From contig JAFDYQ010000005.1 of assembly GCA_018267365.1 (NCBI GenBank), positions 124,001 to 188,000 of the forward strand: DNA of 64,000 nucleotides. Direction: 5' to 3'. The DNA comes from Bacteroidota bacterium (lineage in GTDB: Bacteria; Bacteroidota; Bacteroidia; Chitinophagales; LD1). The first letter of the stretch is position 1; every line of letters starts with the position of its first letter. Both the position numbers and the translations under genes were made by a program. Shown here in pieces: positions 34,405 to 43,035 of the stretch. Below the pieces are notes generated by a model. The model saw only the letters and a list, made by a program, of their open reading frames with translations. It made no database searches and was not told where the DNA came from.

Positions 34405-36201
34405 ATGACTAACCTCCAATTTGATCTGCCAAAAGACCAATCTTCTATCATCAAGGTAGTAGGTGTAGGCGGCGGCGGCAGCAACGCTGTAAACCACATG
34501 TATGAGCAAGGTATCATCGGTGTGAACTTTGTGATAGGCAATACCGACTCACAGGCGCTCGACACCAGCAAGGTGCCTAATAAAATACAACTCGGACCAA
34601 AGCTGACGCAAGGCCTCGGCGCAGGATCTAATCCTGAGTGTGGCGCACAGGCTACGGAGGAGTCTATCGAAGAGATCCGTGAGATACTGAGCAAGAATAC
34701 CAAGATGGTATTTGTCACAGCCGGTATGGGCGGCGGTACCGGTACCGGCGGCGCTCCTGTAGTAGCGCGTGTAGCACGCGAGCTGGGTATCCTCACTGTG
34801 GGTATCGTGACCACACCATTCTCGTTTGAGGGAAAAAGAAAATACAACCAGGCGCTGCAAGGTATAGAGCGTCTGAAAGAACAGGTAGATACGATCCTCG
34901 TGATCTCTAATGATAAGATCCGCGAGATGTATGGCAACGCGCGCCAGTCAGACGCATTCAACCATGCCAATAACATCCTGACCATGGCTGCCAAAAGCAT
35001 CTCTGAGATCATCACCGTACCGGGTTATATCAACGTAGACTTCGCTGACGTGAAATACGTGATGACCAGCGGTGGTGCTGCGATCATGGGTTCTGCGATA
35101 GCAGAAGGCAATGGCCGTGCGATGAAAGCCGTACAAGGTGCACTGAACTCACCACTGCTGAATGATAACGATGTACGCGGCGCCAAGAAGATACTTGTCA
35201 ATATCTCTTCCGGCCTGGACGAGCAGGTGACCATAGACGAGATCACTGAGATCAACGAATACATACAGGAAGTAGCCAAGGATACTGACATCATTTTCGG
35301 TACTTGTGATGATGCCAGCCTCGGCTCTAAGCTGTCAGTGACTATCATCGCTACAGGTTTTGAGGCTACTTACAGGCCTGCATTTCTCACTCCGGTGAAT
35401 AAGGTGGTACGCGACCTGAATGAAGAAGTGAAAGCACCTGAGGCTAAACCAGCAGTAAAGGAATCACAACTCAACCTCATCAATCTGGAGGCGGAGCCGG
35501 TAGCTAAAAAGCCGGTACGTGAGACCCCGGTAGTAGCAGCTACGCCTACCCCACCGGTAGAGGAGAAAGTCACCCTCAACTTGGAGGAAGAAGAGCCATA
35601 CACCCTCTTCTCTATGCTGGACACCAAGACGGAAGAAGTAGCCAGTGAGAATGTGGTAGTATTTGAGTTTGAGACAGCTGAAGTGGCTGAAACTACAGTA
35701 AGCGAAGAACTCATAGAGCAGGAGCGGCTGCATGAGGAAGTAATAGTAGAGGAAACTATAGTGGTAGAAGAACTGCCGGTGGTGGAAGAAACTTTCGTGG
35801 CTGAACCGATGGCAGAGGTACAGGAAGACATCATAGAGGTGACTACTGCTCCTGAGGCAGAGGCCGTAGCAGGTGAAGAAAAGGAAGAAGAAAACTTCGT
35901 AGTATTCAATGTCAAGAGCTACGAGACTGCGGCTAATGAGCCAGTAAGCAAAGAGTCTCTGGACCGCCAGCTCAATGACCGTAAGCGTATCCTGTCTCAG
36001 CTCAGCTACCGCTCTATGAATAAGGGCAACATGAACGAGATGGAGAGCACACCTGCCTACCTCCGCAAAGGTGTAGAAGTGCAAAACACCATGCACTCAA
36101 ACAATACCGACCTGTCGCGCTACTCCATAGGCGAGGATACGATGAATCAGCGCCCGGAGGTCAAGAAGAATAACTCCTTCCTGCACGACAATGTAGACTA
36201 G
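34405..36201 (+). CDS. ftsZ: cell division GTPase FtsZ
   Basis: 598 aa, longer than the ~380 of E. coli because of a C-terminal acidic linker. The tubulin-like GTPase core (about 1-320) has GVGGGGSNAVNHM, the tubulin signature GMGGGTGTGGAP and the synergy loop NVDFADVKYV. A Val/Glu-rich linker (about 330-500) follows. Near 550 the phrase STPAYLRKG resembles the FtsA-binding C-terminal peptide (IPAFLRKQ in E. coli), but about 45 more residues follow, ending NNSFLHDNVD. It is the last gene of the dcw cluster and is closed by a terminator. Confidence 0.97.
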   Translation: MTNLQFDLPKDQSSIIKVVGVGGGGSNAVNHMYEQGIIGVNFVIGNTDSQALDTSKVPNKIQLGPKLTQGLGAGSNPECGAQATEESIEEIREILSKNTKMVFVTAGMGGGTGTGGAPVVARVARELGILTVGIVTTPFSFEGKRKYNQALQGIERLKEQVDTILVISNDKIREMYGNARQSDAFNHANNILTMAAKSISEIITVPGYINVDFADVKYVMTSGGAAIMGSAIAEGNGRAMKAVQGALNSPLLNDNDVRGAKKILVNISSGLDEQVTIDEITEINEYIQEVAKDTDIIFGTCDDASLGSKLSVTIIATGFEATYRPAFLTPVNKVVRDLNEEVKAPEAKPAVKESQLNLINLEAEPVAKKPVRETPVVAATPTPPVEEKVTLNLEEEEPYTLFSMLDTKTEEVASENVVVFEFETAEVAETTVSEELIEQERLHEEVIVEETIVVEELPVVEETFVAEPMAEVQEDIIEVTTAPEAEAVAGEEKEEENFVVFNVKSYETAANEPVSKESLDRQLNDRKRILSQLSYRSMNKGNMNEMESTPAYLRKGVEVQNTMHSNNTDLSRYSIGEDTMNQRPEVKKNNSFLHDNVD

Positions 36202-36227
36202 TAATACAAATTCTTGTTTAGTTTTGA

Positions 36228-36257
36228 AACCGGCGCCTGTGGTGCCGGTTTTTTTAT
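36228..36257 (+). terminator. terminator of the dcw cluster
   Basis: AACCGGCGCC / GGTGCCGGTT stem with a TGT loop and one G-T pair, followed by TTTTTATTTT. It lies 27 bp after the ftsZ stop. Confidence 0.92.
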
Positions 36258-36334
36258 TTTTACTTCACAGAGGTCAAAAGTAATTTGGCTTTGACGACCA
36301 TGACTTTTGAGGGTACAGAGAATACAATAGCGTA

Positions 36335-36754
36335 ATGGCGAGTATAGCAGAGATAGAAGCGGAAATCATTGACGAGTTTGATCAGTTTGAAGATCAGATG
36401 GACAAGTATGAGTATATCATAGAGCAGGGCAGGTTGCTGCCCGCCTATCCGGAGGAATACCGCACCGAAGATTTTATTGTGAAAGGCTGCCAGTCTAAAG
36501 TATGGATGAGGGCTCAGATAGTAGATGGTCTCGTACACATACAGGTAGACTCCAATACAGCAATCACCAAGGGGCTTGCTGCATTGCTATGGCGTGTGCT
36601 GTCGGGCCAAAAGCCACAGGATATAGTAAATGCAAAGCTGGAATTTATAGACAAGACCGATCTGCGCTCGCACCTTTCCTCGCAGCGCTCCAATGGCCTC
36701 AGCGCCATGATCATCAAGATCAAGAACTACGCGGGGTTATACTTAAATCATTGA
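36335..36754 (+). CDS. sufE: SufE cysteine-desulfuration protein
   Basis: 139 aa. SufE accepts persulfide sulfur from the desulfurase SufS and passes it to the Fe-S assembly scaffold. The sulfur-accepting cysteine is Cys52 in VKGCQSKVW, and the partner segment SNTAITKGLAALL and the C-terminal LSSQRSNGLSAM motif are present. It is a stand-alone gene with no suf operon alongside, separated from ftsZ by a terminator. Confidence 0.94.
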   Translation: MASIAEIEAEIIDEFDQFEDQMDKYEYIIEQGRLLPAYPEEYRTEDFIVKGCQSKVWMRAQIVDGLVHIQVDSNTAITKGLAALLWRVLSGQKPQDIVNAKLEFIDKTDLRSHLSSQRSNGLSAMIIKIKNYAGLYLNH

Positions 36755-36776
36755 GAAGACAGCGATGGCATCGCTC

Positions 36777-37079
36777 CTACTGCCCACCTACACCGATATT
36801 CAGCTTCATTGGAGTGTGCAGTTGCACGTATTCTTCCAGACGGCACACTACATTGCCTTTGGGCAGCGCGTATCTCGGCAAAACATCTACACGAGATACC
36901 ACATGCGACATATTACTTTCCTTTACTATCTCAGATGACCTGACCGGAGCGGAGTGAATCCTGAATCGGGATTCTACCAATAAAAACTGTACTACCTTCT
37001 CTCTATTCGCAGACTGTGCGAAAGAGTTTCCTGCTGTGAATATCAGCAGGCAAAATCCGATCCATTGCAGCTTTTTCAT
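36777..37079 (-). CDS. small exported protein of unknown function
   Basis: 100 aa with a signal peptide (MKKLQWIGFCLLIFTAGNSFAQ). The mature ~77 residues show no recognised domain. Its ATG overlaps the stop of the upstream glycosyltransferase gene by 4 bp (ATGA), so it is translationally coupled to it and probably acts in the same surface process. Confidence 0.65.
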   Translation of the reverse strand: MKKLQWIGFCLLIFTAGNSFAQSANREKVVQFLLVESRFRIHSAPVRSSEIVKESNMSHVVSRVDVLPRYALPKGNVVCRLEEYVQLHTPMKLNIGVGGQ

Positions 37080-39001
37080 TTGCCCAGTGCAGACAGATTC
37101 TTTACCAGTACATTCAGGTCTTCTGTGACTGTATAGTGCTTAGCATAAAGATAGTTCAATTTGCGTACATCTTCCGGCAGATGGCGTTGCGTTTGATGGG
37201 CCCCTATATGGCTGATCACAGCGGGTTTCAAAGCAGGTAAGCTTTTCTGTGATTCGCTCCCTTCCACCCAGTAGCCGACCCATGTATTTGAGCCGATCAA
37301 AACCTTAAACCATCTTGAGAAAATGCCTCCACCAGATACAAACAATAGTACAGGGAGAAAAGGCAGCATCACGAGGCTCGAGAGTATATCAAACAAGCGC
37401 TTCTGCCTGCGCGTGATGGGACGCGACAGATTCAAATTTATATCAGCAGCATATAGGTCGCCTGCCTGATTCTTGGAGTTACTTCCTATCAGCGTGTCGG
37501 CTGTTTCGTTGAGTATCTTATAGTCATACTGATCGCCTAGTGTTACTATATCGCTGATAATATCTTTAAAAGACAAAGCTTCTGAGCAGAAGACAACCTC
37601 TTTCGGCTTATATAAACCAAGCGTATCAGCAATGCTATTGCCCTCGCTTTTCACATCGACCTCTGATACGAGTTCGCTGGATGGAGAGACTAGCCGTAGC
37701 ACCTGTCTGGCACGCGGTAGTGTATCATCAGAGCCTACTATTACCACGCGATGATTGTCTACCCGCTCAAAGGATAGCTGCTGATAGCGAAGCACATTGT
37801 GCAAAAGTCGCGTGACCAGCATCACAAATCCCGTACACACAGCACCCAGCAATATAATAGCACGCGAGAAGCGCCACTCCTCCGGCAGGAAGCCATACAG
37901 TGCAGCTATTACCAAAGTGCCAGCTGCCATGCCCCGGAATATGGGACTAATGCGATAAGGTTTCTCATAGCCGCCGCTAAAATAAGTAGAGACGATCCAG
38001 ATGATGATATAAGCAGGCACTACCCCACCGATGAAAATTTGCGGATAATATTCTTGCGCATTCTTCACATTGCCCGCCCAGAAGTGCACCAGGTAAAATA
38101 TACCCGCAAAACTGAGCAGCCCATCTATCAGCAGCAGGGCAGATGATGACAGCACATTTAGCGCCAGCGTGACCAGTGCGCGGAATACTACCGCCATATT
38201 GATCAGGAAAGAAAACAATCCGGCACCTGCAGACGCAAAGTGTTTCTTTGCAAAGATGATCATAGCCTGATAGAAGACGCGCACATAGTTCAGACTCCCT
38301 TTCTTGGTAGATTCCCCTTTGTAGTGGATGATAGTGGTTTCAGCGAGATAGTAGTTTTTATACCCACCAAGTAGCACGCGGTAGCTGAGGTCTATATCCT
38401 CGCCGTACATAAAGAAGGTCTCATCAAAATAGCCGATCTGATCCAGCACTTCCTTGCGGAAAAACATAAAGGCCCCCGACAGTATATCCACCGCATGCGT
38501 CTCCGTTTCCGGCAGGTAGCTCAGGTGATAGCGGCCAAAGCGCGGTGAGTTTCTGAAGATAGACGCCAGCCCAAACATCTTATAAAAAGCTACCTCGGGA
38601 GTAGGCAGTGCGCGCTTGGATTCAGGCAGGAATATTCCTTTGCCATCTATCATTCGTACGCCCAGCGCACCTGCGTCCGTATGTCTCTTCATAAAACGTA
38701 TACATACCTCAAAGGTATCTTCGGCTACGACAGTATCAGGGTTCAATATCAGTACATACTCTCCTTTAGCGATAGCGATAGCCTGATTGTTGGCCTTGGA
38801 GAAGCCCGGATTATCCTTATTGGCTATCACAGTGACCGTGGGAAATTTGGATCGGATATAGTCCACCGAGCCATCGCAGGAGTTATTGTCTACCACCAGC
38901 ACCTCTACCTCCATACCTCGTGATGCACGAAGCACAGATAGCAGACATTGCTCCAGAAAGTACCGGACATTATAGTTGACTATGACTACGCTGAGTCTCA
39001 A
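37076..39001 (-). CDS. GT2 glycosyltransferase fused to a degenerate polyprenyl-phosphate sugar-transferase-like region
   Basis: 641 aa. Residues 1-250 are a GT2 domain of the rhamnosyltransferase/WbbL kind (VVIVNYNVRYFLEQCL, VDNNSCDGSVDYI, NPDTV as the DxD-like site, GEDIDLSYRVLLGGYK). About 4-5 transmembrane helices follow (260-400). A nucleotide-binding-like segment (VVIVGSDDTLPRARQVLR) and a WcaJ-like stretch (RQKRLFDILSSLVMLPFLPVLL) then resemble the N-terminal parts of bacterial sugar transferases, but the catalytic C-terminus of that family is missing. The start is TTG at 39001. It likely builds a surface polysaccharide. Substrate is unknown. Confidence 0.8.
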   Translation of the reverse strand: MRLSVVIVNYNVRYFLEQCLLSVLRASRGMEVEVLVVDNNSCDGSVDYIRSKFPTVTVIANKDNPGFSKANNQAIAIAKGEYVLILNPDTVVAEDTFEVCIRFMKRHTDAGALGVRMIDGKGIFLPESKRALPTPEVAFYKMFGLASIFRNSPRFGRYHLSYLPETETHAVDILSGAFMFFRKEVLDQIGYFDETFFMYGEDIDLSYRVLLGGYKNYYLAETTIIHYKGESTKKGSLNYVRVFYQAMIIFAKKHFASAGAGLFSFLINMAVVFRALVTLALNVLSSSALLLIDGLLSFAGIFYLVHFWAGNVKNAQEYYPQIFIGGVVPAYIIIWIVSTYFSGGYEKPYRISPIFRGMAAGTLVIAALYGFLPEEWRFSRAIILLGAVCTGFVMLVTRLLHNVLRYQQLSFERVDNHRVVIVGSDDTLPRARQVLRLVSPSSELVSEVDVKSEGNSIADTLGLYKPKEVVFCSEALSFKDIISDIVTLGDQYDYKILNETADTLIGSNSKNQAGDLYAADINLNLSRPITRRQKRLFDILSSLVMLPFLPVLLFVSGGGIFSRWFKVLIGSNTWVGYWVEGSESQKSLPALKPAVISHIGAHQTQRHLPEDVRKLNYLYAKHYTVTEDLNVLVKNLSALGK

Positions 39002-39058
39002 GTATCTTTGGGTTTTTTAGACTGGTAAACGTAAGAATACTACCTGTATTTTTTACTA

Positions 39059-39682
39059 TCAGGATGATTTGATGGAAGCATTTTCATAAGGCAGCCGGGT
39101 AGCTATGGACCTGCCTAGCGTTAGCTCATCTGTATACTCCAGTTCGCCGCCAAATGACACTCCTCTGGCTATCGATGTGATCTGTACATCATAGTCCTTC
39201 AGCTTGCGAGAGATATAGAAGATCGTAGTATCTCCCTCTATAGTGGGGCTCAGGGCCATGATCACTTCTTTGATTCCTCCCGCCTGCACACGCTCCAGCA
39301 GACCCGGTATATTGAGCTGGTCGGGTCCTACCCCGTCTATAGGAGATATGACGCCACCTATCACATGGTAGGTGCCTCGATAGGTATTAGTATTTTCTAT
39401 AGCTATGATGTCACGGATGCTTTCTACCAGGCATATCTGCGTCTGATCGCGCATATTATTGCCACAGATATCGCAGAGCTCATGGTCTGATACGTTCTGG
39501 CACCTGGTACAAAATTTTATCTCACTACGCATCCTGTTCACCGCCTCGCTGAAGTAAGCTACTTTTTGCTTATCCTGCTTGAGCAGGTGCAGCACGAGCC
39601 GGAGAGCCGTTTTCTCGCCGATACCAGGTAACTTTTGAAACTCGGAGACCGCATCAGCTATGAGTTTGGAGGAGTATTTCAT
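39059..39682 (-). CDS. recR: recombination protein RecR
   Basis: 207 aa. RecR works with RecO and RecF in loading RecA at single-strand gaps. The helix-hairpin-helix (FQKLPGIGEKTALRLVLHLL), the C4 zinc finger (Cys58, Cys61, Cys70, Cys73) and the TOPRIM domain are in the usual order. The N-terminus is normal for the family, so the ATG at 39682 is secure. A leftward -7 element (TATTTTTG on the minus strand) sits only 8 bp upstream, implying a near-leaderless mRNA. Confidence 0.96.
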   Translation of the reverse strand: MKYSSKLIADAVSEFQKLPGIGEKTALRLVLHLLKQDKQKVAYFSEAVNRMRSEIKFCTRCQNVSDHELCDICGNNMRDQTQICLVESIRDIIAIENTNTYRGTYHVIGGVISPIDGVGPDQLNIPGLLERVQAGGIKEVIMALSPTIEGDTTIFYISRKLKDYDVQITSIARGVSFGGELEYTDELTLGRSIATRLPYENASIKSS

Positions 39683-39688
39683 GCGCCC

Positions 39689-39731
39689 GGCAAAAATAGT
39701 GGTTTAATCCGACATAAAACCTATTTTTGCC
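39689..39731. promoter_or_regulatory. mirror-image divergent promoters between recR and a GT2 gene
   Basis: GGCAAAAATAG (39689-39699) and CTATTTTTGCC (39721-39731) form a perfect 11-bp inverted repeat. Each arm contains the -7 consensus TATTTTTG in the outward direction: leftward for recR (39691-39698) and rightward for the glycosyltransferase (39722-39729). The inner bases GGTTTA and TAAAAC extend the symmetry. Clear -33 TTTG elements are not visible. Confidence 0.6.
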
Positions 39732-39754
39732 CCCCAGCATAAACCCATACCTGC

Positions 39755-40468
39755 ATGAAATTATCTATTGTCATACCGGCCTACAATGAAGGTAGAACCA
39801 TACACCTGATCCTGGACAAGGTAAAGGCCGTACAGCTCATCGGTGGCTTTGAGAAGGAAGTCATCATAGTCAATGATTGCTCTAAAGACAATACAGAAGA
39901 AGCTATATTAAACTACCAGAAAGCTAATCCTGAACTCAATATCCAGTACCGCAAGCATGAGATCAACGCGGGCAAAGGTGCTGCCCTGCATACCGGTATC
40001 CGCGAGGCCACAGGAGAGTACCTGATCATACAGGATGCCGACCTGGAGTACGATCCTCAGGAATACAATATCCTCCTCAAGCCGGTCATAGATGGTTTTG
40101 CGGATGTAGTATACGGTTCGCGCTTCATGGGTGGGCGTCCACACAGGATACTCTTCTTTTGGCACACCATCGGAAATAAATATGTGCTGACTTTCCTCTC
40201 CAATATGCTGTCAAATCTCAACCTGACTGATATGGAGACCTGCTATAAGCTTTTCCGATCAGACATCATCAAATCCCTGGATCTAAAGGAAAAACGTTTC
40301 GGCTTTGAGCCGGAGGTCACTGCCAAGATGGCCCGGTATCCCAAGGTCCGCATCTATGAGGTAGGTATCTCCTACTATGGGCGCACCTACGAAGAAGGCA
40401 AAAAGATAGGCTGGCGCGATGGTGTACGGGCTATTTATTGCATCCTCAGGTATAACCTTTTCTCTTAA
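39755..40468 (+). CDS. GT2 polyprenyl-phosphate glycosyltransferase (DPM1-like)
   Basis: 237 aa, soluble GT-A fold with no transmembrane tail. Motifs are SIVIPAYNEGRTIHLIL, IVNDCSKDNTEE, KGAALHTGI, the metal/nucleotide site QDADLEYDP and the catalytic region YKLFRSDI. This order matches dolichyl/undecaprenyl-phosphate mannose or glucose synthases, which load a sugar onto a lipid carrier for membrane GT-C enzymes. Two GT-C-like proteins are encoded nearby (41209, 52457). It converges with another GT2 gene, leaving 20 bp. Confidence 0.88.
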   Translation: MKLSIVIPAYNEGRTIHLILDKVKAVQLIGGFEKEVIIVNDCSKDNTEEAILNYQKANPELNIQYRKHEINAGKGAALHTGIREATGEYLIIQDADLEYDPQEYNILLKPVIDGFADVVYGSRFMGGRPHRILFFWHTIGNKYVLTFLSNMLSNLNLTDMETCYKLFRSDIIKSLDLKEKRFGFEPEVTAKMARYPKVRIYEVGISYYGRTYEEGKKIGWRDGVRAIYCILRYNLFS

Positions 40469-40488
40469 ATCGTGTTACTTTAAGGCGT

Positions 40489-41187
40489 TTAGCTTCTTAG
40501 CCATATCCTTGCCAGATCACGTAGCTCCGAGAGGATCATGCGTGGATTCATTTTGCGAAAACTGACATTCTCCCTCAGGTGGACCTCTAAGGTTTCTATC
40601 CTGACATCTTGCCTTTGGGCTAGTAGCACCATAAAATCAAGGTCGAACAGGTATCTGCGTATGACGGTATTCATAAAAACTTCCTTGCCTTTGATATTAA
40701 ATCCTTTCAGTCCGCACATAAAATCATCTGTGGGAATGCGAAAAAAGAGCCTGACTACAGACCGTAGCGACTTTGATGCAAAACGCCTGAACCAAGGTAC
40801 CCTGTCGTAGTAGCTCCTGTCCTTTACACCGATCACTACATCACTCCGGTCTGAGCGGAGCACTTCTATCACATCAGCTATACTCGCGATGGTATACGGG
40901 AAATCAATATCTGTATACACTATCATATCGCCATCTGCTGCTGCTACTCCCTGCCGGAGTGCCTCACCCTTACCTTTATTGGGGGCATATTCTATCAGCT
41001 GGATATGGCCTTCTGTTATCTGTTCCTTTCCTCCCCGATAGATCTCGCTATCTGAGCCATCATTTACGATGATAAATTGCAGATCTGCATCATGTATATG
41101 CTCACGCAGGGTCTGCGCAGTATTGATCGCATGCTCCGCCCAGCCGGCAGATGGATTATAGACAGGAAGAATGATACTGATCCTCAT
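40489..41187 (-). CDS. GT2 glycosyltransferase (DPM1-like)
   Basis: 232 aa. SIILPVYNPSAGWAEHAI, IIVNDGSDSEI, NKGKGEALRQGV and the TDIDFPY site place it in GT2 near polyprenyl-phosphate sugar synthases. No membrane helices are seen. It is the third gene of the leftward polA operon, 21 bp after the GT-C-like gene, suggesting that its lipid-linked sugar product serves that membrane protein. The donor and acceptor cannot be read from the sequence. Confidence 0.85.
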   Translation of the reverse strand: MRISIILPVYNPSAGWAEHAINTAQTLREHIHDADLQFIIVNDGSDSEIYRGGKEQITEGHIQLIEYAPNKGKGEALRQGVAAADGDMIVYTDIDFPYTIASIADVIEVLRSDRSDVVIGVKDRSYYDRVPWFRRFASKSLRSVVRLFFRIPTDDFMCGLKGFNIKGKEVFMNTVIRRYLFDLDFMVLLAQRQDVRIETLEVHLRENVSFRKMNPRMILSELRDLARIWLRS

Positions 41188-41208
41188 ACAGAGCCAAGCT
41201 GTAAATCA

Positions 41209-43032
41209 TCACTTATTCTCATACACCTCTACCTTTACATCGTCCACACAGATGTCAGGCCCATTTTTATGCTCCACATACACCAGGAGTTCATCATCCG
41301 GCTCCATGTCCTGTGGTACCTGAGAGTAGAAATATACATAACCCCATTTATTCACAGTGAAGTGCCATATCTTATGCTCCGGGTTATCTATTTTATTCTG
41401 CAGAGCCAGAATGCGCCATTTACTTTTGCGATGCCCCTTTTCACTAAACATCATTACCAGCGGCGATTTGTGCCAGTTGTTATTCGTATAGTCTTTTGCC
41501 AGAGTCATGACAGATGCCTTGATCCACTGTCCTCCCTTTAGGCCCGCTTCCCGGGCAGTGGTCTTAAAGAGCAGTACTGTAGAATCCTTGGCTATGCATA
41601 CGGACTGGTGGCCGCTATATGCTACAGTAGAATCCGCTCCCGGTCTGCTGTCTTCCAGGCTATCAGATAGCAAAGTTTTCAGGTACACAGGATGCGAAGG
41701 CTGAAATTCTTTAGTATCCAGCACAATGGACTCTTCATAGGTCAGTTTAGTTTTTCCAAATGACACTACATTAAAGTACCAGTTATTGAATTCGCTATTA
41801 AAAATATCCTCTGCCATCTGGTATGTCTGCATCATGACCTGAAATGTACACAACCCGAGGAATAGAATAAAAACTGCTGCACGGCGCCAGGAGCGCAGTA
41901 GCCACTGTATAGAATAGGCCAGAGGGATGCTGAGCAGAGGGTAGGCCTCGGTCATCGGGCGTGATCCGTAGCTACCCATATAAAAAAAGCACCACCAGCT
42001 GTAGATCACATATACATGGACTACAAAATAGACCAGCAATGGTATCCTGCCCGCATGTCTCTGCCGGAAGGTCGGCAAAAAGCCTATCAGAGAGAATATC
42101 ATAATAGGACTGTAAGGCAGCCAGCCATTTCCTATACTGGTCAATCCTTCCCAGATATGAGGATGCAGAAAATCAAATTTTTCATCCGTATAGCTATAAT
42201 ATAAATAGTGCCCTACAGATATTTTCCAGTAGATTATTTGCGGCAGCAGACACACGGCACCGGTCACTGCGGCACCGATCAGCCATAGCCAGTTTTTTTT
42301 CAGGAGTGCTACCCGCTCTCTGATACTCGCTACATCAGCCAGTCCCCAAAGCAATGGTATCAGTACACAGTAGAGCTCATTGAATCTGGTCAGCGTGATC
42401 ATACCACATATAAACCCTATCAGAATGACATAGCTGCTACGCTCCGTTTCATAAAATTTTATTGAAACGTACACGAGCAGGGCATACCAAAAAAACAGGT
42501 ATGCATGGCTCATCGGTGCTTGCCCTACTACCAGAAAGTAAAGATTAGTAGCCAGCCCTATACTGACTATCACTAATGCTGTGACACCGTCACTGAAATA
42601 TCGTCGTAAAAATATGCTGATCAAACAGAGACCCATCCATGCCCAAAAGATACAGGAGAAGCTGCCCAGTACCATATATATCATGGAGAAACCATCTGCC
42701 GGCTGCCCGAATGGTTTAGCTAATAGATGTGCCAGAAAAAAAAATGGCGCCTGCAAAACTGCCACCCCGGCAAAGTACTTATTAAAGTATTTTACCTCCG
42801 CATGCTGCCACGGAGAGGAGTGGCTATATTTTACGGTCCACGTCCGGTGCTGGCTATCCAGATCGTGATAAATAAACGCTGACGGGAGATAGGTATAATA
42901 TCCCATAGCGTCCCCACCATCCGCGTAGTAGAATTTCTGATAAGGCTTCAGGCCATACATGGCTATCAGATATACGATAGCTACCAGCAGCAGAGCGAGA
43001 TTAGATTTTAGATTTTTCATAGTGATGGCCAT
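41209..43032 (-). CDS. polytopic membrane protein, probable GT-C glycosyltransferase
   Basis: 607 aa. About 10-12 transmembrane helices fill residues 10-430, followed by a soluble beta-rich domain of ~170 residues that should face the periplasm. The long first loop (YADGGDAMGYYTYLPSAFIY) with acidic residues after TM1 resembles the catalytic loop of GT-C enzymes that use polyprenyl-phosphate sugars. ATG 43020 (MKNLKSN) is an alternative start. It begins 3 bp after the polA stop and is followed by a GT2 gene, so the three form one operon. Family assignment is by topology. Confidence 0.72.
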   Translation of the reverse strand: MAITMKNLKSNLALLLVAIVYLIAMYGLKPYQKFYYADGGDAMGYYTYLPSAFIYHDLDSQHRTWTVKYSHSSPWQHAEVKYFNKYFAGVAVLQAPFFFLAHLLAKPFGQPADGFSMIYMVLGSFSCIFWAWMGLCLISIFLRRYFSDGVTALVIVSIGLATNLYFLVVGQAPMSHAYLFFWYALLVYVSIKFYETERSSYVILIGFICGMITLTRFNELYCVLIPLLWGLADVASIRERVALLKKNWLWLIGAAVTGAVCLLPQIIYWKISVGHYLYYSYTDEKFDFLHPHIWEGLTSIGNGWLPYSPIMIFSLIGFLPTFRQRHAGRIPLLVYFVVHVYVIYSWWCFFYMGSYGSRPMTEAYPLLSIPLAYSIQWLLRSWRRAAVFILFLGLCTFQVMMQTYQMAEDIFNSEFNNWYFNVVSFGKTKLTYEESIVLDTKEFQPSHPVYLKTLLSDSLEDSRPGADSTVAYSGHQSVCIAKDSTVLLFKTTAREAGLKGGQWIKASVMTLAKDYTNNNWHKSPLVMMFSEKGHRKSKWRILALQNKIDNPEHKIWHFTVNKWGYVYFYSQVPQDMEPDDELLVYVEHKNGPDICVDDVKVEVYENK

Positions 43033-43035
43033 GGA

